Origin: Dialister sp900541485
Lineage (GTDB): Bacteria > Bacillota > Negativicutes > Veillonellales > Dialisteraceae
Length of the DNA: 64,000 nt
Direction: 5' to 3'
Assembly (NCBI GenBank): GCA_965119665.1
Contig: OZ221974.1
Location: 930,001 to 994,000 of the forward strand
Within the stretch, counting starts at the first letter, position 1; each line of letters begins with the position of its first letter. Of the stretch, positions 7,924 through 16,800 are shown piece after piece. The position numbers and the translations under genes were made by a program. A model generated the notes under the pieces. That model did not search any database. It was not told where the DNA came from and worked only from the letters and a program-made list of their open reading frames with translations.

Positions 7924-9366
7924 ATGCTTATTTACGAAATGTTTAAAAATGCCGATCCCCAGCATCTGGCTTATGTCGGCACTTCGACGGTCACGTACGG
8001 GGAGCTGGAAAAGGCTGTCGGTTGCTACAGAAATACTTTGTATGCCCTGGGTATCCGCAAAGGGGACCGGGTCGGCCTGTATACCGCCAATTGTGCGGAG
8101 TTTGTGTATGTGTATATGGGCGTCACGTCTTTGGGTGCCATTATCGTTCCTATCAATAATTCGCTGGTGGACCGGGAAGTAGATTATATCCTGAAGGATG
8201 CGGGGGCCAAGCTTCTCGTTTCCGATACGCCGCTTACGGTGTCTTGTGATTTCATCGAGCTTTCCCGTCTGAATGAGAAGGCATTTTCGGAAAATGCACC
8301 GGCAGCACCTGACGTATCCGGCGAATTGTCGGAAGACGATGTTTGTGCCCTGGTGTATACATCAGGAACGACAGGAAATCCGAAAGGCGCGATGCTGACC
8401 CACAAGAACCAGATTCGCAATGTGGAGCAGTATGTACAGCTCGTTCCGGTCGATGAGCATTCAAGAATTCTCTGCGTGCTTCCCATGTTCCATTGTTACT
8501 GTCTTACCGTTGTCGTTTTGGCGGCGCTCCGTTTCCATGCGACAGCCGTTCTTCTCCGTTCGAAAAATCCGACGGATATTATCCGCTCCATCCGTGAGCA
8601 CAAGGTGACACTGGCTATCATGGTGCCGCCTTTGTACAATCTGCTCGCCCGCCGCGGCAAGCCGGAGGATATGGCATCGGTGGAAACTTTTGTATCCGGC
8701 GGTGCTTCTCTTCCCCAGCCGGTGGCACAAGCATTCTTTGAACGTTTCGGCCACCCGATCCAGGAAGGTTACGGTCTTACTGAAGCTTCTCCTGTCGTTT
8801 CCGTACTTCCTACAAAGAAACCGAAGTATCTGACGTCCGGTCCCGCACTTCCCGGTGTAGAAGTAAAAATCCTCACCAAAAAGGAAGGACCCTATGTGGC
8901 AGGCACGGTAGGCGAACTTCTTGTCCGCGGGGACAATGTGATGAAAGGGTACTGGAAAAAGCCGGAGGAAACAGCAAAAGTGCTGACCGAAGACGGCTGG
9001 CTCCACACAGGCGACCTCGCCTATCTCGACGACGACCGTTATATTTACATCGTCGACCGTATCAAAGATCTCATCATTATGAACGGGGAAAATATTTATC
9101 CCGGCGAAGTGGAAGACTGCATTTACGAAGTCGAAGGCGTCGGCGAATGTGCGGTCATCGGTCATCCCGATCCGCTCCGCGGCCAGTCCGTCTGGGCCTA
9201 CGTGGTCATGAAAGAGGGCTATGCCTTTGATGAAGATAAAATCAGGGACTACATGCAAAAAAATATAGCGGCTTACAAAATTCCCCGCCGTTTCATTCCC
9301 ATGGACGCACTCCCCAAAAATGCGACAGGGAAAATATTGAAACGTGCCTTGCGGGACGAACCGTAA
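7924..9366 (+). CDS. Acyl-CoA synthetase / AMP-dependent ligase
   Basis: A 480-residue member of the adenylate-forming (ANL) family. Motifs: P-loop YTSGTTGNPKG (145-155), GYGLTEAS, the hinge-region GDLAYLDDDRYIYIVDRIKD with the conserved aspartate and arginine, NGENIYPGEVED, and the catalytic lysine motif PKNATGKILKR at the C-terminus. It would activate a carboxylic acid, most likely a fatty acid, to its acyl-CoA via an acyl-AMP. Slightly shorter than classical long-chain ligases (about 510-560). It stands alone, with its own promoter and terminator, ribosome site GAGGTGA. Confidence 0.92.
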   Translation: MLIYEMFKNADPQHLAYVGTSTVTYGELEKAVGCYRNTLYALGIRKGDRVGLYTANCAEFVYVYMGVTSLGAIIVPINNSLVDREVDYILKDAGAKLLVSDTPLTVSCDFIELSRLNEKAFSENAPAAPDVSGELSEDDVCALVYTSGTTGNPKGAMLTHKNQIRNVEQYVQLVPVDEHSRILCVLPMFHCYCLTVVVLAALRFHATAVLLRSKNPTDIIRSIREHKVTLAIMVPPLYNLLARRGKPEDMASVETFVSGGASLPQPVAQAFFERFGHPIQEGYGLTEASPVVSVLPTKKPKYLTSGPALPGVEVKILTKKEGPYVAGTVGELLVRGDNVMKGYWKKPEETAKVLTEDGWLHTGDLAYLDDDRYIYIVDRIKDLIIMNGENIYPGEVEDCIYEVEGVGECAVIGHPDPLRGQSVWAYVVMKEGYAFDEDKIRDYMQKNIAAYKIPRRFIPMDALPKNATGKILKRALRDEP

Positions 9367-9377
9367 TACAAAAACAG

Positions 9378-9408
9378 AAAGCGATACCCGGGCGGTACCG
9401 CTTTTTTT
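9378..9408 (+). terminator. Terminator of the acyl-CoA ligase gene
   Basis: GCGATACC and GGTACCGC arms around CCGGGC-type centre, one mismatch, then seven T. Confidence 0.85.
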
Positions 9409-9586
9409 ATTTCATTTTTTTCATACCCTCCGGCCTTCGCAGAAAAAACTCTTCCACATACGATTTCTTTATACCAAATATAATTTCTCTGCAGAAGTTC
9501 CTGTCAAGCATGACTTATATGTAAATCCGGTATTTTTTATTTTCCGCCATGCCTGCTACAATACAGGCTAAGAAAGGAAGGAAATC

Positions 9587-9664
9587 ATGGAGAATATTGA
9601 TAAAGAAACCGTAACAACTGAACAAGACACCCCGCCGTGGGCTATTCTTGAACTTTCCATCTAA
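9587..9664 (+). CDS. 25-residue microprotein of unknown function
   Basis: ATG at 9587 is preceded by AGGAAGGAAATC, a good ribosome site, and the 25-codon frame ends with TAA at 9662. It begins MENIDKETVTTEQD and ends TPPWAILELSI: an acidic N-terminal half followed by a hydrophobic tail with the only tryptophan. A terminator starts 9 bases after the stop, so it forms a minimal transcription unit. No processing enzyme, transporter or partner is adjacent. It could be a small regulatory or signalling peptide, or the visible part of a small RNA; no family was recognised. Confidence 0.5.
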   Translation: MENIDKETVTTEQDTPPWAILELSI

Positions 9665-9672
9665 CTTTGATA

Positions 9673-9711
9673 AAAATCGCAGATCTGTCATGGCGATGTC
9701 TGCGGTTTTTT
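9673..9711 (+). terminator. Terminator after the microprotein frame
   Basis: CGCAGA (9678-9683) pairs with TCTGCG (9699-9704), extended by A-T pairs, followed by GTTTTTT. Confidence 0.75.
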
Positions 9712-9715
9712 ATAT

Positions 9716-9781
9716 CGTCACTATGACGGTATCCCCCAAATAAAACACCTTGTCATCACCTGGCGGGTGTTTTGTTTTTTT
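9716..9781 (+). terminator. Second hairpin and terminator in tandem
   Basis: A short palindrome CGTCACTATGACG (9716-9728) is followed by AAAACACC (9742-9749) pairing with GGTGTTTT (9766-9773) and then GTTTTTTT. It lies directly after the first terminator, so it may stop read-through or define the end of a small structured RNA. Confidence 0.65.
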
Positions 9782-9831
9782 ATGCTCTTTTTTACTTTTG
9801 AGCTAATGTTTCATATATAAAAACTATAATT

Positions 9832-9872
9832 CTTTCTTCCTTAGTCGTTTGCTTCCCGGCCGGTGTGAACGG
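9832..9872. repeat. Dispersed intergenic repeat, short fragment
   Basis: Contains only the 'TCTTTCTTCCTTAGTCGTTT' end module of the family, followed by a divergent GGCCGGTGTGAACGG segment. Confidence 0.55.
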
Positions 9873-9938
9873 CTTTTTTGTGTAAGCTGTTTCTATATTT
9901 TCTGTCCTGCCCCATATAAAAAAATATATTTCTCCATG

Positions 9939-9976
9939 CAAAAAGGGCCGACTGCATATGCGGCGACCCTTTTCTT
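9939..9976 (-). terminator. Terminator of the trimeric autotransporter gene
   Basis: On the minus strand AAAAGGGTCGCCG pairs with CGGCCCTTTTT (one mismatch) with a run of five T. Confidence 0.8.
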
Positions 9977-9994
9977 GTTTTTCCGTAGTACTGT

Positions 9995-12900
9995 TTATTT
10001 TCCTGCCTGTTTTTGGAGAAGTTCGAGTTGTCTCATGATTTCCTGCATCTGTGCATCTCTTTCTTTATCTTTGGCTTTCATTTCCCGGATTTCTTTGCTT
10101 TGTTCTTCCAGTTTTTGTGCCATTTCAGCGCGGGAAAGTTTCATATACGCACTGCCTTTTCCGAGTTTGACGGAAATACCGGCACTTACCATGTTTTCTC
10201 CGCCGCCGAAGGAGCCGCCGATGCTGAACATGGTGTCTTCATTCGGGCGGTAGTACGCACCGACAGCAGCTGCATTGGCTCCTTTGTAGTTTCCGTAGCC
10301 TGCGGAAAAGTCCCATTTATCATCCGGATCGAAGTCCAGCGGATGGAGAGCGGCCAGTGCGGCAGCGCCTGCGCCGACTCTGTTGACACGGTTACCTATG
10401 TCGTATACGCTATTGCCCAACTTGGTGATATTGGTCGTATTGGCTCCTACCTGTTTATCCAAGGCGATCAGGTTCTGCCCTGCCGTGTTACCGGCTTTGA
10501 TGTAGTTACCGTCGTTTTTAACTCTTGTTTCGTTGTAAACGGTGCCGCCCGTGACAATGCCTTTATTGTCTTTCTCGACCTTACCGTCCGTCTTGACGTT
10601 CAACGTGTACTCGTTGCTGCCGTCTTCTTGCGCTTTGGCTTCTACGGTTACGGTGTCGCTGTCCACGATGGTATTTCTCGTATCCTTAGTCGCGACGGTC
10701 ACTTGCTGTTTTTTACCGTTGCTGTCGGTAAGAGAAATCGTGGTCGTGTTTTTCTCTTTATCTTCTTTGCCTTCCAATGTATACGTGGTGTTCGTATCCA
10801 CAACGTTATTAATCATAGCGGAAACATCGACTTCATAGTTCTTTGACGGATCGTTTTGGGTAAATTTGAGTTTTTTCGTTTCTGCATCATAGGTGCCGCC
10901 GGTCGTGTAGGTGTCGGTAGCGGAAATTTTGTAGCTGCCTTTCGCGCTTCCCGCTTCGACTTTGATATTGTCGCCCGCTTCAATATCAACCGTAGCAGAT
11001 GCCGCCATAGCAGCCACTTTTTTCAGCTGGGCCACGTTCACCGCATCGGTGTCTTTCGTTCCTGCCGCAACGCCTGTAATCTGGCGGGTGTCTGCCCCTT
11101 TGTCGAACTCAGCTCCTACAGACAGTGCTCCGAGGGTGGATTTCCATTCTGCAGTGGTCTTATCGCCCGACAGATAACCTGCCATACCTGCTTGTCTGTC
11201 TGCCACGCTCCCCGCCCCGAGAGCCACTCCGTTTTCCACGGTCGCTAATGCTCCTTCTGTCGCTGGTGCTCCTTCTCTCTCTAATAGTCCTCCTATAGCG
11301 ACCGAACCTTTCGCGTTGGCAAAGCTATTAGATCCGAAAGCGATTGCATTTTTGGCGTTCGCTTCTGAGCCAAATCCTATGGCGACCGTTTGATATCCGT
11401 TTATACCCAGATGATTGCCGATGGCCACTCCCTCTCGGGCCTCGCTGCCTATACGATTGTCAATCCCTATAGTCGTTACCTGGTCGGCTCCCACCTCAAA
11501 CGTCGTAAGGTCTCCGATGACCACATTGTCGCTGCCGCTCACCGTTTGTCTTGTACCGATAACTACATTCTTATTGCTGATGATATTTTCGTCGAGTTTA
11601 GTATAGATGTAGTCCTTGCCTTTGTCTTCCAGCGCATAACCCACAACATTCCCTGCACCGAGAACCGTATTGTAGTCGCCTGCCACTTTGGTCAAACCAT
11701 GGAAAGTATCATCTTCATAATCGGTAGCCAATACCGAATTACAATAGCCGTCGATTTCCAGGTTGTGCCCCGCCACGATGCTGTTATTTATTTCAACCTC
11801 TTTTCCTTCTCTTCTAAGGTGTTTCGTCCCTGTCAGCGTGTTGTTTTTGCCGATTACGGTGCTGTTTATGCCTTTCGAACTTGAGCCGATGCCGATGACC
11901 ATGCTGTCAGTCGCTTTCGCTCCGTCATTATTGTAGTTCGAGCCTGCCGCTTTTTTGTCACTGGTTACGGAGTAGTAATGAACCGCGCCTTGGGCCAATT
12001 TCCGGTCGATGGCTTTCAGCTGGGCCACATTGACCGCATCGGTGTCTTTCGAGCCTGCAGCTACGCCTGTAATCTGTCTCGTTCTGCCGGTGTTTTCATC
12101 GTCTACGGAAAGTGCGGCCATCTGTCCCTGCCATGCGCCGACGAGATCACCTACTTTTTTCTGCGCTTCAGCATAGGCCGCCATCTTCGCATCAGCGTCC
12201 GCGTTCAACTGATTAAATTCTGTCTCTAATTGTTGATATTCTTCTTTGGTCGTGAATTGCTGCGTATGGATTTTATGCAAAACGGCGTCCGCAGCGTCTA
12301 CCGAGGTCTCCCATGCGACGCGCGCATTCTCCAGTTCCGTTCTGTATGTTCCTATATTCTCATCGGTCGTGATATCCGCTTCCGTTACCGCTCTCTTTAA
12401 TGACGGATCATATCCGTAGTCACCTTTATCCCTTGTCGTATTCGAAAGCGAGCCGATTGCTACGGCGTCGGTTATCGTACTTTTGGCTCTGCTTCCGATA
12501 GCCGCCGCGTATTTCACCTGATCTATCTTGGATGGATCTTCGCTGCCGGCGACAGCATACTGTCCCATGGCGAGACTTTCATATCCCTTCGCATAGTTAT
12601 ATAAACCCACTCCGACAGACTTCGTCCCTAAAGCGTAGTTCGAATTGCCGATACCCGCGGACGCGCGCCCCGCTGTCGTATTGCTGATGCCTAAAGCGCT
12701 GGACAAATCGCCGGTATGAGCAAAACCGAGCGCTTGGTATTGTTTTACAAAGTTCAGGTTATTTTCCGAACCGATCGACACGGCCCCGTAACCGCTGACA
12801 AAGTTTCGGTAGCCGAGAGCCTGACTTCTCGTTCCTTGCGCCTGGTTTGCGCCGCCGATAGCAGAGCTATATCGTCCGCTTGCCTGGTTAAGCGCACCGG

Positions 12901-14668
12901 TAGCGGAACTATATTGCGCTGTCGCCTGATTGGCATATCCAAACGCGGCTGCCTGATCGGCATCAGTGATATTTCTATACCCTACTGCTGAAGACGAACT
13001 CCCGGCACTCATGTTTTCATACCCCAGTGCGGAGGAGTAATTTCCCGCGCTGTGGTTTTTCGCACCGATTGCCACGGAGTAATCCCCGGCCGTCTGATCT
13101 TCCCATTTTCTTTTAACGACATTGTATTTATTATTGTAAATCCCGATCGCCGCGCTGTTTTCAGCCGTCGCATAGTTTCTGAAACCCAAAGCGGAAGACT
13201 GTTTGCCTGTAGCGATGTTGAGATATCCGAACGAAGATGATTTCTCTCCTTCCGCTTTATTCCAATATCCCACAGCAGAAGACAGACCACCTGCAGCTGT
13301 ATTGAGATACCCGAACGAAGATGCCCCTTTTCCCAATGCTTTATTCTTCGTACCGATAGCGCTGGAAGACTCTCCTTTAGAAATATTCATGACGCCGATC
13401 GCGTTGGAATATTTCCCGGAGTCAAGGTCGACCCACTTATATCCCGGATTATCAAAATCATATTTGTTATTTAAAGAACCGACAGCGACGCTGCCGTACC
13501 CGCTCGCCCGGTTTTTGCTGCCCAAAGCGGCGGAATAATCACCAAGCGCTTCGGCGGTAGAACCGACGGCAGCTGCTTCTTGTCCTTTTGATTTAGCCTG
13601 TATACCGACCGCTACGCCATAGTCGCCTGTAACGGCATTATCCCGTCCGACAGCGACAGGGTTGTAAATCGCCTGACCATATTTATTCTTAACAAGATTC
13701 CCCTTGTCGTCCACACCGACTCGGTGTCCGTCTCCGATAGCCAGTCCGTAACTGGCATAGACTTTATTTAGCCAGCCGAATACATTCGCGTCATTGCTGT
13801 AAACGATGTTTTCCGAACCGATGATGCGTCCGTTGTCGACATACCAGTCTGCGCCTTTGGTGGAGCCGATGATATTGTGCCGTCCGATCACATATAAATC
13901 AGCGCCCACTTTATTCGGGTTCTCACCGGGCTCTACGTAATCCGCGAGCGTATTGACCCTATTTTTATCGCCCATATAGTAACCGGTCGCGTCAATCGTA
14001 TTTTCCGTGCCGATGGTAAACGCCATGCTCTGACTCGTATTATTGAGACGGCTGCTGTTTTTGATTTCATTTTTATACCCGATCGCGCCGGTGAACGAAC
14101 CTTTCAGCGTATTTTCCCAACCGTGGATCAGCTGGTAAGCCGGGGACCATCCGCCCGCATCATTTTTATCCCCCTGCATGAGTTTGTTACCATGTCCGAT
14201 AATGGCGGAGTCCCGATAGGAAACCCTTGTCCCCTTCATGCTGTCCCATTCCGATGTCGGCTGGAAATAGTTCCCGTGACCGACGACAAGAACTCTCGTG
14301 CCGTCAAAAGATGTCCCGTCCTTTTTGGCTTGCGACACGATCTCACCGGAGCCGATAACGATATTGTCTTTGCCCGTCGTCTTGACGGACGGACCAATCG
14401 CGATACTGTTTTCCGCCTGCGCGCCTTGATTATCATAGTTGGAGTCCGCGGTTTGGTTGTTACTCTTTACCGAAACGTAGTGGGTGTCATCGGCCGCGTA
14501 CACGCCGAACGTCGGCAGCGCGGTCGCCATGAGCACGCCTAAAACCGCAGCGGCAAGAGTTACTCTGCCTCTTACCTGACCGCTCTTGCTGTGGCTCTTC
14601 GCCACTTCGGAAACAACTACATACGTATTTTTTATCTTACTCCATACGATTTTATAAATTTTGTTCAT
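9995..14668 (-). CDS. Trimeric autotransporter adhesin (YadA-like), 1557 aa
   Basis: A type Vc secreted surface adhesin. The N-terminus is an extended signal peptide region (MNKIYKIVWSKIKNTYVVVS) followed by a hydrophobic core. The passenger has many 14-residue YadA-head repeats of the AVGxxNxAxGxxSSAxG type between about residues 85 and 720, a helical insert (about 775-850), a second head block, two 'neck' motifs RQITGVAAGTKDTDAVNVAQLK, a stalk and a four-strand anchor (NRVGAGAAALAALHPLDFD...). Unusually, about 45 residues of coiled coil follow the last anchor strand. It trimerises in the outer membrane and probably mediates adhesion. Ribosome site AAGGA 8 bases before ATG. Confidence 0.95.
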   Translation of the reverse strand: MNKIYKIVWSKIKNTYVVVSEVAKSHSKSGQVRGRVTLAAAVLGVLMATALPTFGVYAADDTHYVSVKSNNQTADSNYDNQGAQAENSIAIGPSVKTTGKDNIVIGSGEIVSQAKKDGTSFDGTRVLVVGHGNYFQPTSEWDSMKGTRVSYRDSAIIGHGNKLMQGDKNDAGGWSPAYQLIHGWENTLKGSFTGAIGYKNEIKNSSRLNNTSQSMAFTIGTENTIDATGYYMGDKNRVNTLADYVEPGENPNKVGADLYVIGRHNIIGSTKGADWYVDNGRIIGSENIVYSNDANVFGWLNKVYASYGLAIGDGHRVGVDDKGNLVKNKYGQAIYNPVAVGRDNAVTGDYGVAVGIQAKSKGQEAAAVGSTAEALGDYSAALGSKNRASGYGSVAVGSLNNKYDFDNPGYKWVDLDSGKYSNAIGVMNISKGESSSAIGTKNKALGKGASSFGYLNTAAGGLSSAVGYWNKAEGEKSSSFGYLNIATGKQSSALGFRNYATAENSAAIGIYNNKYNVVKRKWEDQTAGDYSVAIGAKNHSAGNYSSALGYENMSAGSSSSAVGYRNITDADQAAAFGYANQATAQYSSATGALNQASGRYSSAIGGANQAQGTRSQALGYRNFVSGYGAVSIGSENNLNFVKQYQALGFAHTGDLSSALGISNTTAGRASAGIGNSNYALGTKSVGVGLYNYAKGYESLAMGQYAVAGSEDPSKIDQVKYAAAIGSRAKSTITDAVAIGSLSNTTRDKGDYGYDPSLKRAVTEADITTDENIGTYRTELENARVAWETSVDAADAVLHKIHTQQFTTKEEYQQLETEFNQLNADADAKMAAYAEAQKKVGDLVGAWQGQMAALSVDDENTGRTRQITGVAAGSKDTDAVNVAQLKAIDRKLAQGAVHYYSVTSDKKAAGSNYNNDGAKATDSMVIGIGSSSKGINSTVIGKNNTLTGTKHLRREGKEVEINNSIVAGHNLEIDGYCNSVLATDYEDDTFHGLTKVAGDYNTVLGAGNVVGYALEDKGKDYIYTKLDENIISNKNVVIGTRQTVSGSDNVVIGDLTTFEVGADQVTTIGIDNRIGSEAREGVAIGNHLGINGYQTVAIGFGSEANAKNAIAFGSNSFANAKGSVAIGGLLEREGAPATEGALATVENGVALGAGSVADRQAGMAGYLSGDKTTAEWKSTLGALSVGAEFDKGADTRQITGVAAGTKDTDAVNVAQLKKVAAMAASATVDIEAGDNIKVEAGSAKGSYKISATDTYTTGGTYDAETKKLKFTQNDPSKNYEVDVSAMINNVVDTNTTYTLEGKEDKEKNTTTISLTDSNGKKQQVTVATKDTRNTIVDSDTVTVEAKAQEDGSNEYTLNVKTDGKVEKDNKGIVTGGTVYNETRVKNDGNYIKAGNTAGQNLIALDKQVGANTTNITKLGNSVYDIGNRVNRVGAGAAALAALHPLDFDPDDKWDFSAGYGNYKGANAAAVGAYYRPNEDTMFSIGGSFGGGENMVSAGISVKLGKGSAYMKLSRAEMAQKLEEQSKEIREMKAKDKERDAQMQEIMRQLELLQKQAGK

Positions 14669-14781
14669 TCTTTTTTCCTTTCTAAAATAAACCTATAAAA
14701 ACAAATGATAAGGTCTGTACCACCTTCCGCTCCGATAAATCGCTCCTATATTATTAAAAATATATATAAATTCTTAATTAT

Positions 14782-14805
14782 ATTATACCCCACCTATCCC
14801 CCCCC
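14782..14805 (-). promoter_or_regulatory. Candidate promoter of the autotransporter with a G8 tract next to -10
   Basis: On the minus strand a perfect TATAAT (14787-14782) lies 10 bases downstream of a run of eight G (14805-14798), so the run falls inside the -35/-10 spacer. The best -35 is poor. Change in tract length would alter spacing and could vary expression. Leader length to the ATG at 14668 would be about 107 bases. Confidence 0.5.
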
Positions 14806-14994
14806 ATTTTTATATCTTTTTTGCATAAGGTTTTGTATTTCTATGATTTTATATCATGAATATATTTTCTTGTCGTTATATTTCTTTTCTATATATAAAA
14901 TATAATTTTTTCTTATTTTATCTGCTATTAAACAAGCAATTTCTTTTTTTGTATCAGTCAGCTTTCTATTTTTTGAAATTGCTTATATAAAAAA
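14806..14994. other. AT-rich intergenic stretch
   Basis: Very AT-rich sequence upstream of the autotransporter promoter; no gene, RNA or clear operator seen. Confidence 0.5.
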
Positions 14995-15745
14995 TTATGA
15001 AATCTTTCTTCCTTAGTGTAAGCTTCCCCCGAACTCGGTGGCAAGCGAATTGTGTTTTTAGGAGCATAGCGACGCGAAAACACAATGAAACACTTTGCCT
15101 TTGGCTGGGAAGTGCCGAGCCTTGCGAGGCGATAGGGACAAGCTGGCGTACACAGGTCAGAATATTTAAACCTTGTATCCTCTGCCAGATTCTTACCGCT
15201 CCCGTTGGTCGGGTATGGCGTCTCACTCACTTTTACAGCGTCGCTTTGCTCCTCGAAAAGCGGTTCGCTTGCCATCACTCTACCCCGTACTTTTTTATTA
15301 TTCTATTCCCGACCGCTTTTTACGACCGTTTAAGAATGACGGGCAGGTATTTAATACCGTTTTATAAGAAACTATTTTTTGTTTCTGCTCACACTTGCCC
15401 CTTCCGACGGCTAACGCCGCCACCGTCCCCGTGTCCGGGGACGGCTTACGTTCCCTATCCTGTTCTTTGTGTACTCATTTAACAGTTAATATTTTTATGA
15501 AAAAACTACGAATTCTTTTTTCCTTAGTTGTTCGCTTCCCCCGAATACGGAGGGAAGTGCCGAGCATTGCGAGGCGATAAGGGCAAGGGTGCGCACACAG
15601 GTCAGAATCATTCTTTCGGTTTTACTCACGCTTACCCCTTCCGTTAACCTGTCGGTTGACACCTTAGCCAAGGCAAAGCGTCTCACACACTTTTACAGCG
15701 TCGCTCCGCTCCTCGAAAAGTGGTCCGCTTGCTTCCATCATCCGG
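14995..15745. repeat. Dispersed intergenic repeat, two copies in tandem
   Basis: Contains all modules: 'CTTCCTTAGTGTAAGCTTC', 'GTGGCAAGCGAATTGTGTTT', 'AAGTGCCGAGCCTTGCGAGG', 'GTACACAGGTCAGAAT', 'ACCGCTCCCGTTGGTCGG', 'CGTCGCTTTGCTCCTCGAAA' and a 'AAGAATGACGGGCAGG' module; the second copy starts near 15378. The open frames here are repeats read as protein and have no ribosome sites. Confidence 0.85.
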
Positions 15746-15818
15746 GGGATCGGCTTTTTTATGTGCGTCATTTCCGTATTTTTTGTTTTGTCTATACTTA
15801 TTTTTTTGTTTCCGGGCA

Positions 15819-15857
15819 TAAAAAATATCTGTCTCCTTTTAGGAAAACAGATATTTC
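15819..15857 (-). terminator. Terminator of the parA-parB-M23 operon
   Basis: On the minus strand AAATATCTGT pairs with ACAGATATTT around a 14-base loop, followed by TTT. Confidence 0.8.
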
Positions 15858-15864
15858 GTTTCTT

Positions 15865-16779
15865 TTATTTTTTTATGGGGAGAAAGTAGAGGGGATCTAC
15901 GGAGTCGCCGTTGATTCTTACTTCATAGTGGCAGTGGGGACCTGTGCTGTTTCCCGTGCTTCCCATGAGAGCTATGACTGCGCCTTTTTCTATTTTTTGT
16001 CCTTCTTGTACGAAGATGACGGAGTTATGCCCGTAGCGGGTGGAGATTCCGTTGCTGTGTTTTATTTCTACCAGGTAGCCGTAACCGCTGACCCAGCCTG
16101 ATTGGGTGACGATTCCGTCTGCCGTTGCGGAAACGGGATCTCCGTAGTCACCGGCTATATCGACACCTTCGTGGAAAGCGGTGCCGTAGCCGAAGGGGGA
16201 CTTCCGGTATCCGTAGTAGCTGGAAATATTTCCTTCTGCAGGCCATGTGTCGGGGGTGTCGGGTTTTGCGTTGTAAATGGCGTGAAAGGCCCGGCTGGTT
16301 TGGTGCATGATTTCCGGACGGAAGGAAATAATGAGTTTGAGTTGTTTATCCAGTCTTTCGTCAAGACGGAGCATTTCTTTTAAGAGATCGCCCGGGGTTT
16401 TGTAGTCTTTTACTGTTTCTCCCTGTGTTTCCTCTTTTTCTATGTCCGGTACGGTCGCCGCACCGCCTGTGCCACCTTCGATTCCTTCGGGGTTTTCCTG
16501 GTTTTTCAGGAGTTCCTGTATCTGGCCGCTGATTTTTTCTACCGCCTGTGTTTTCCGTTCGAGGGCATTCATTTTTTCTCCCGCGAGTTTGAGTTGGCTT
16601 TGGTAGAGAGCATTTTCTTCTTTGAGGGACTGCATGCTGAAAACAGCCCAGAGCGCGGCGGCTATGGAGAGTATCCAAAGCGTACCTGCCAGAGCGGCGG
16701 CTATTTTTATGTTTTTTATTTCTTTTTTGTCAAAAACCAGTGTTGTCTGTCCTGTTTCCCGGTTTTCTTCTTTAATCAT
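15865..16779 (-). CDS. M23-family peptidoglycan metallopeptidase, membrane-anchored
   Basis: A 304-residue protein with a cytoplasmic N-terminus, one membrane segment (about 26-48), a coiled-coil/linker region (50-160) and a C-terminal LytM/M23 domain. Zinc ligands expected for the family are present: HEGVD (His203, Asp207) and HCH (282-284), with the further catalytic histidine in RYGHN (251). It would cut peptide cross-links in peptidoglycan, or act in cell division or envelope remodelling. It lies at the end of the parA-parB-DUF4446 operon, 21 bases after DUF4446, and is followed by a terminator. Confidence 0.9.
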   Translation of the reverse strand: MIKEENRETGQTTLVFDKKEIKNIKIAAALAGTLWILSIAAALWAVFSMQSLKEENALYQSQLKLAGEKMNALERKTQAVEKISGQIQELLKNQENPEGIEGGTGGAATVPDIEKEETQGETVKDYKTPGDLLKEMLRLDERLDKQLKLIISFRPEIMHQTSRAFHAIYNAKPDTPDTWPAEGNISSYYGYRKSPFGYGTAFHEGVDIAGDYGDPVSATADGIVTQSGWVSGYGYLVEIKHSNGISTRYGHNSVIFVQEGQKIEKGAVIALMGSTGNSTGPHCHYEVRINGDSVDPLYFLPIKK

Positions 16780-16800
16780 AAAAAACCTGCCTGTCTTATT

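Noticed and set aside
8461..9258. 265-codon minus-strand frame inside the acyl-CoA ligase gene
   Set aside because: Complete overlap with a well-supported gene, no recognisable protein features.
14997..15482. Open frames of 60-160 codons in the dispersed repeats (also at 24.0, 41.7, 50.6 and 59.3 kb)
   Set aside because: The same sequence is open on both strands in several copies, lacks start signals and carries family modules; these are repeats, not genes.
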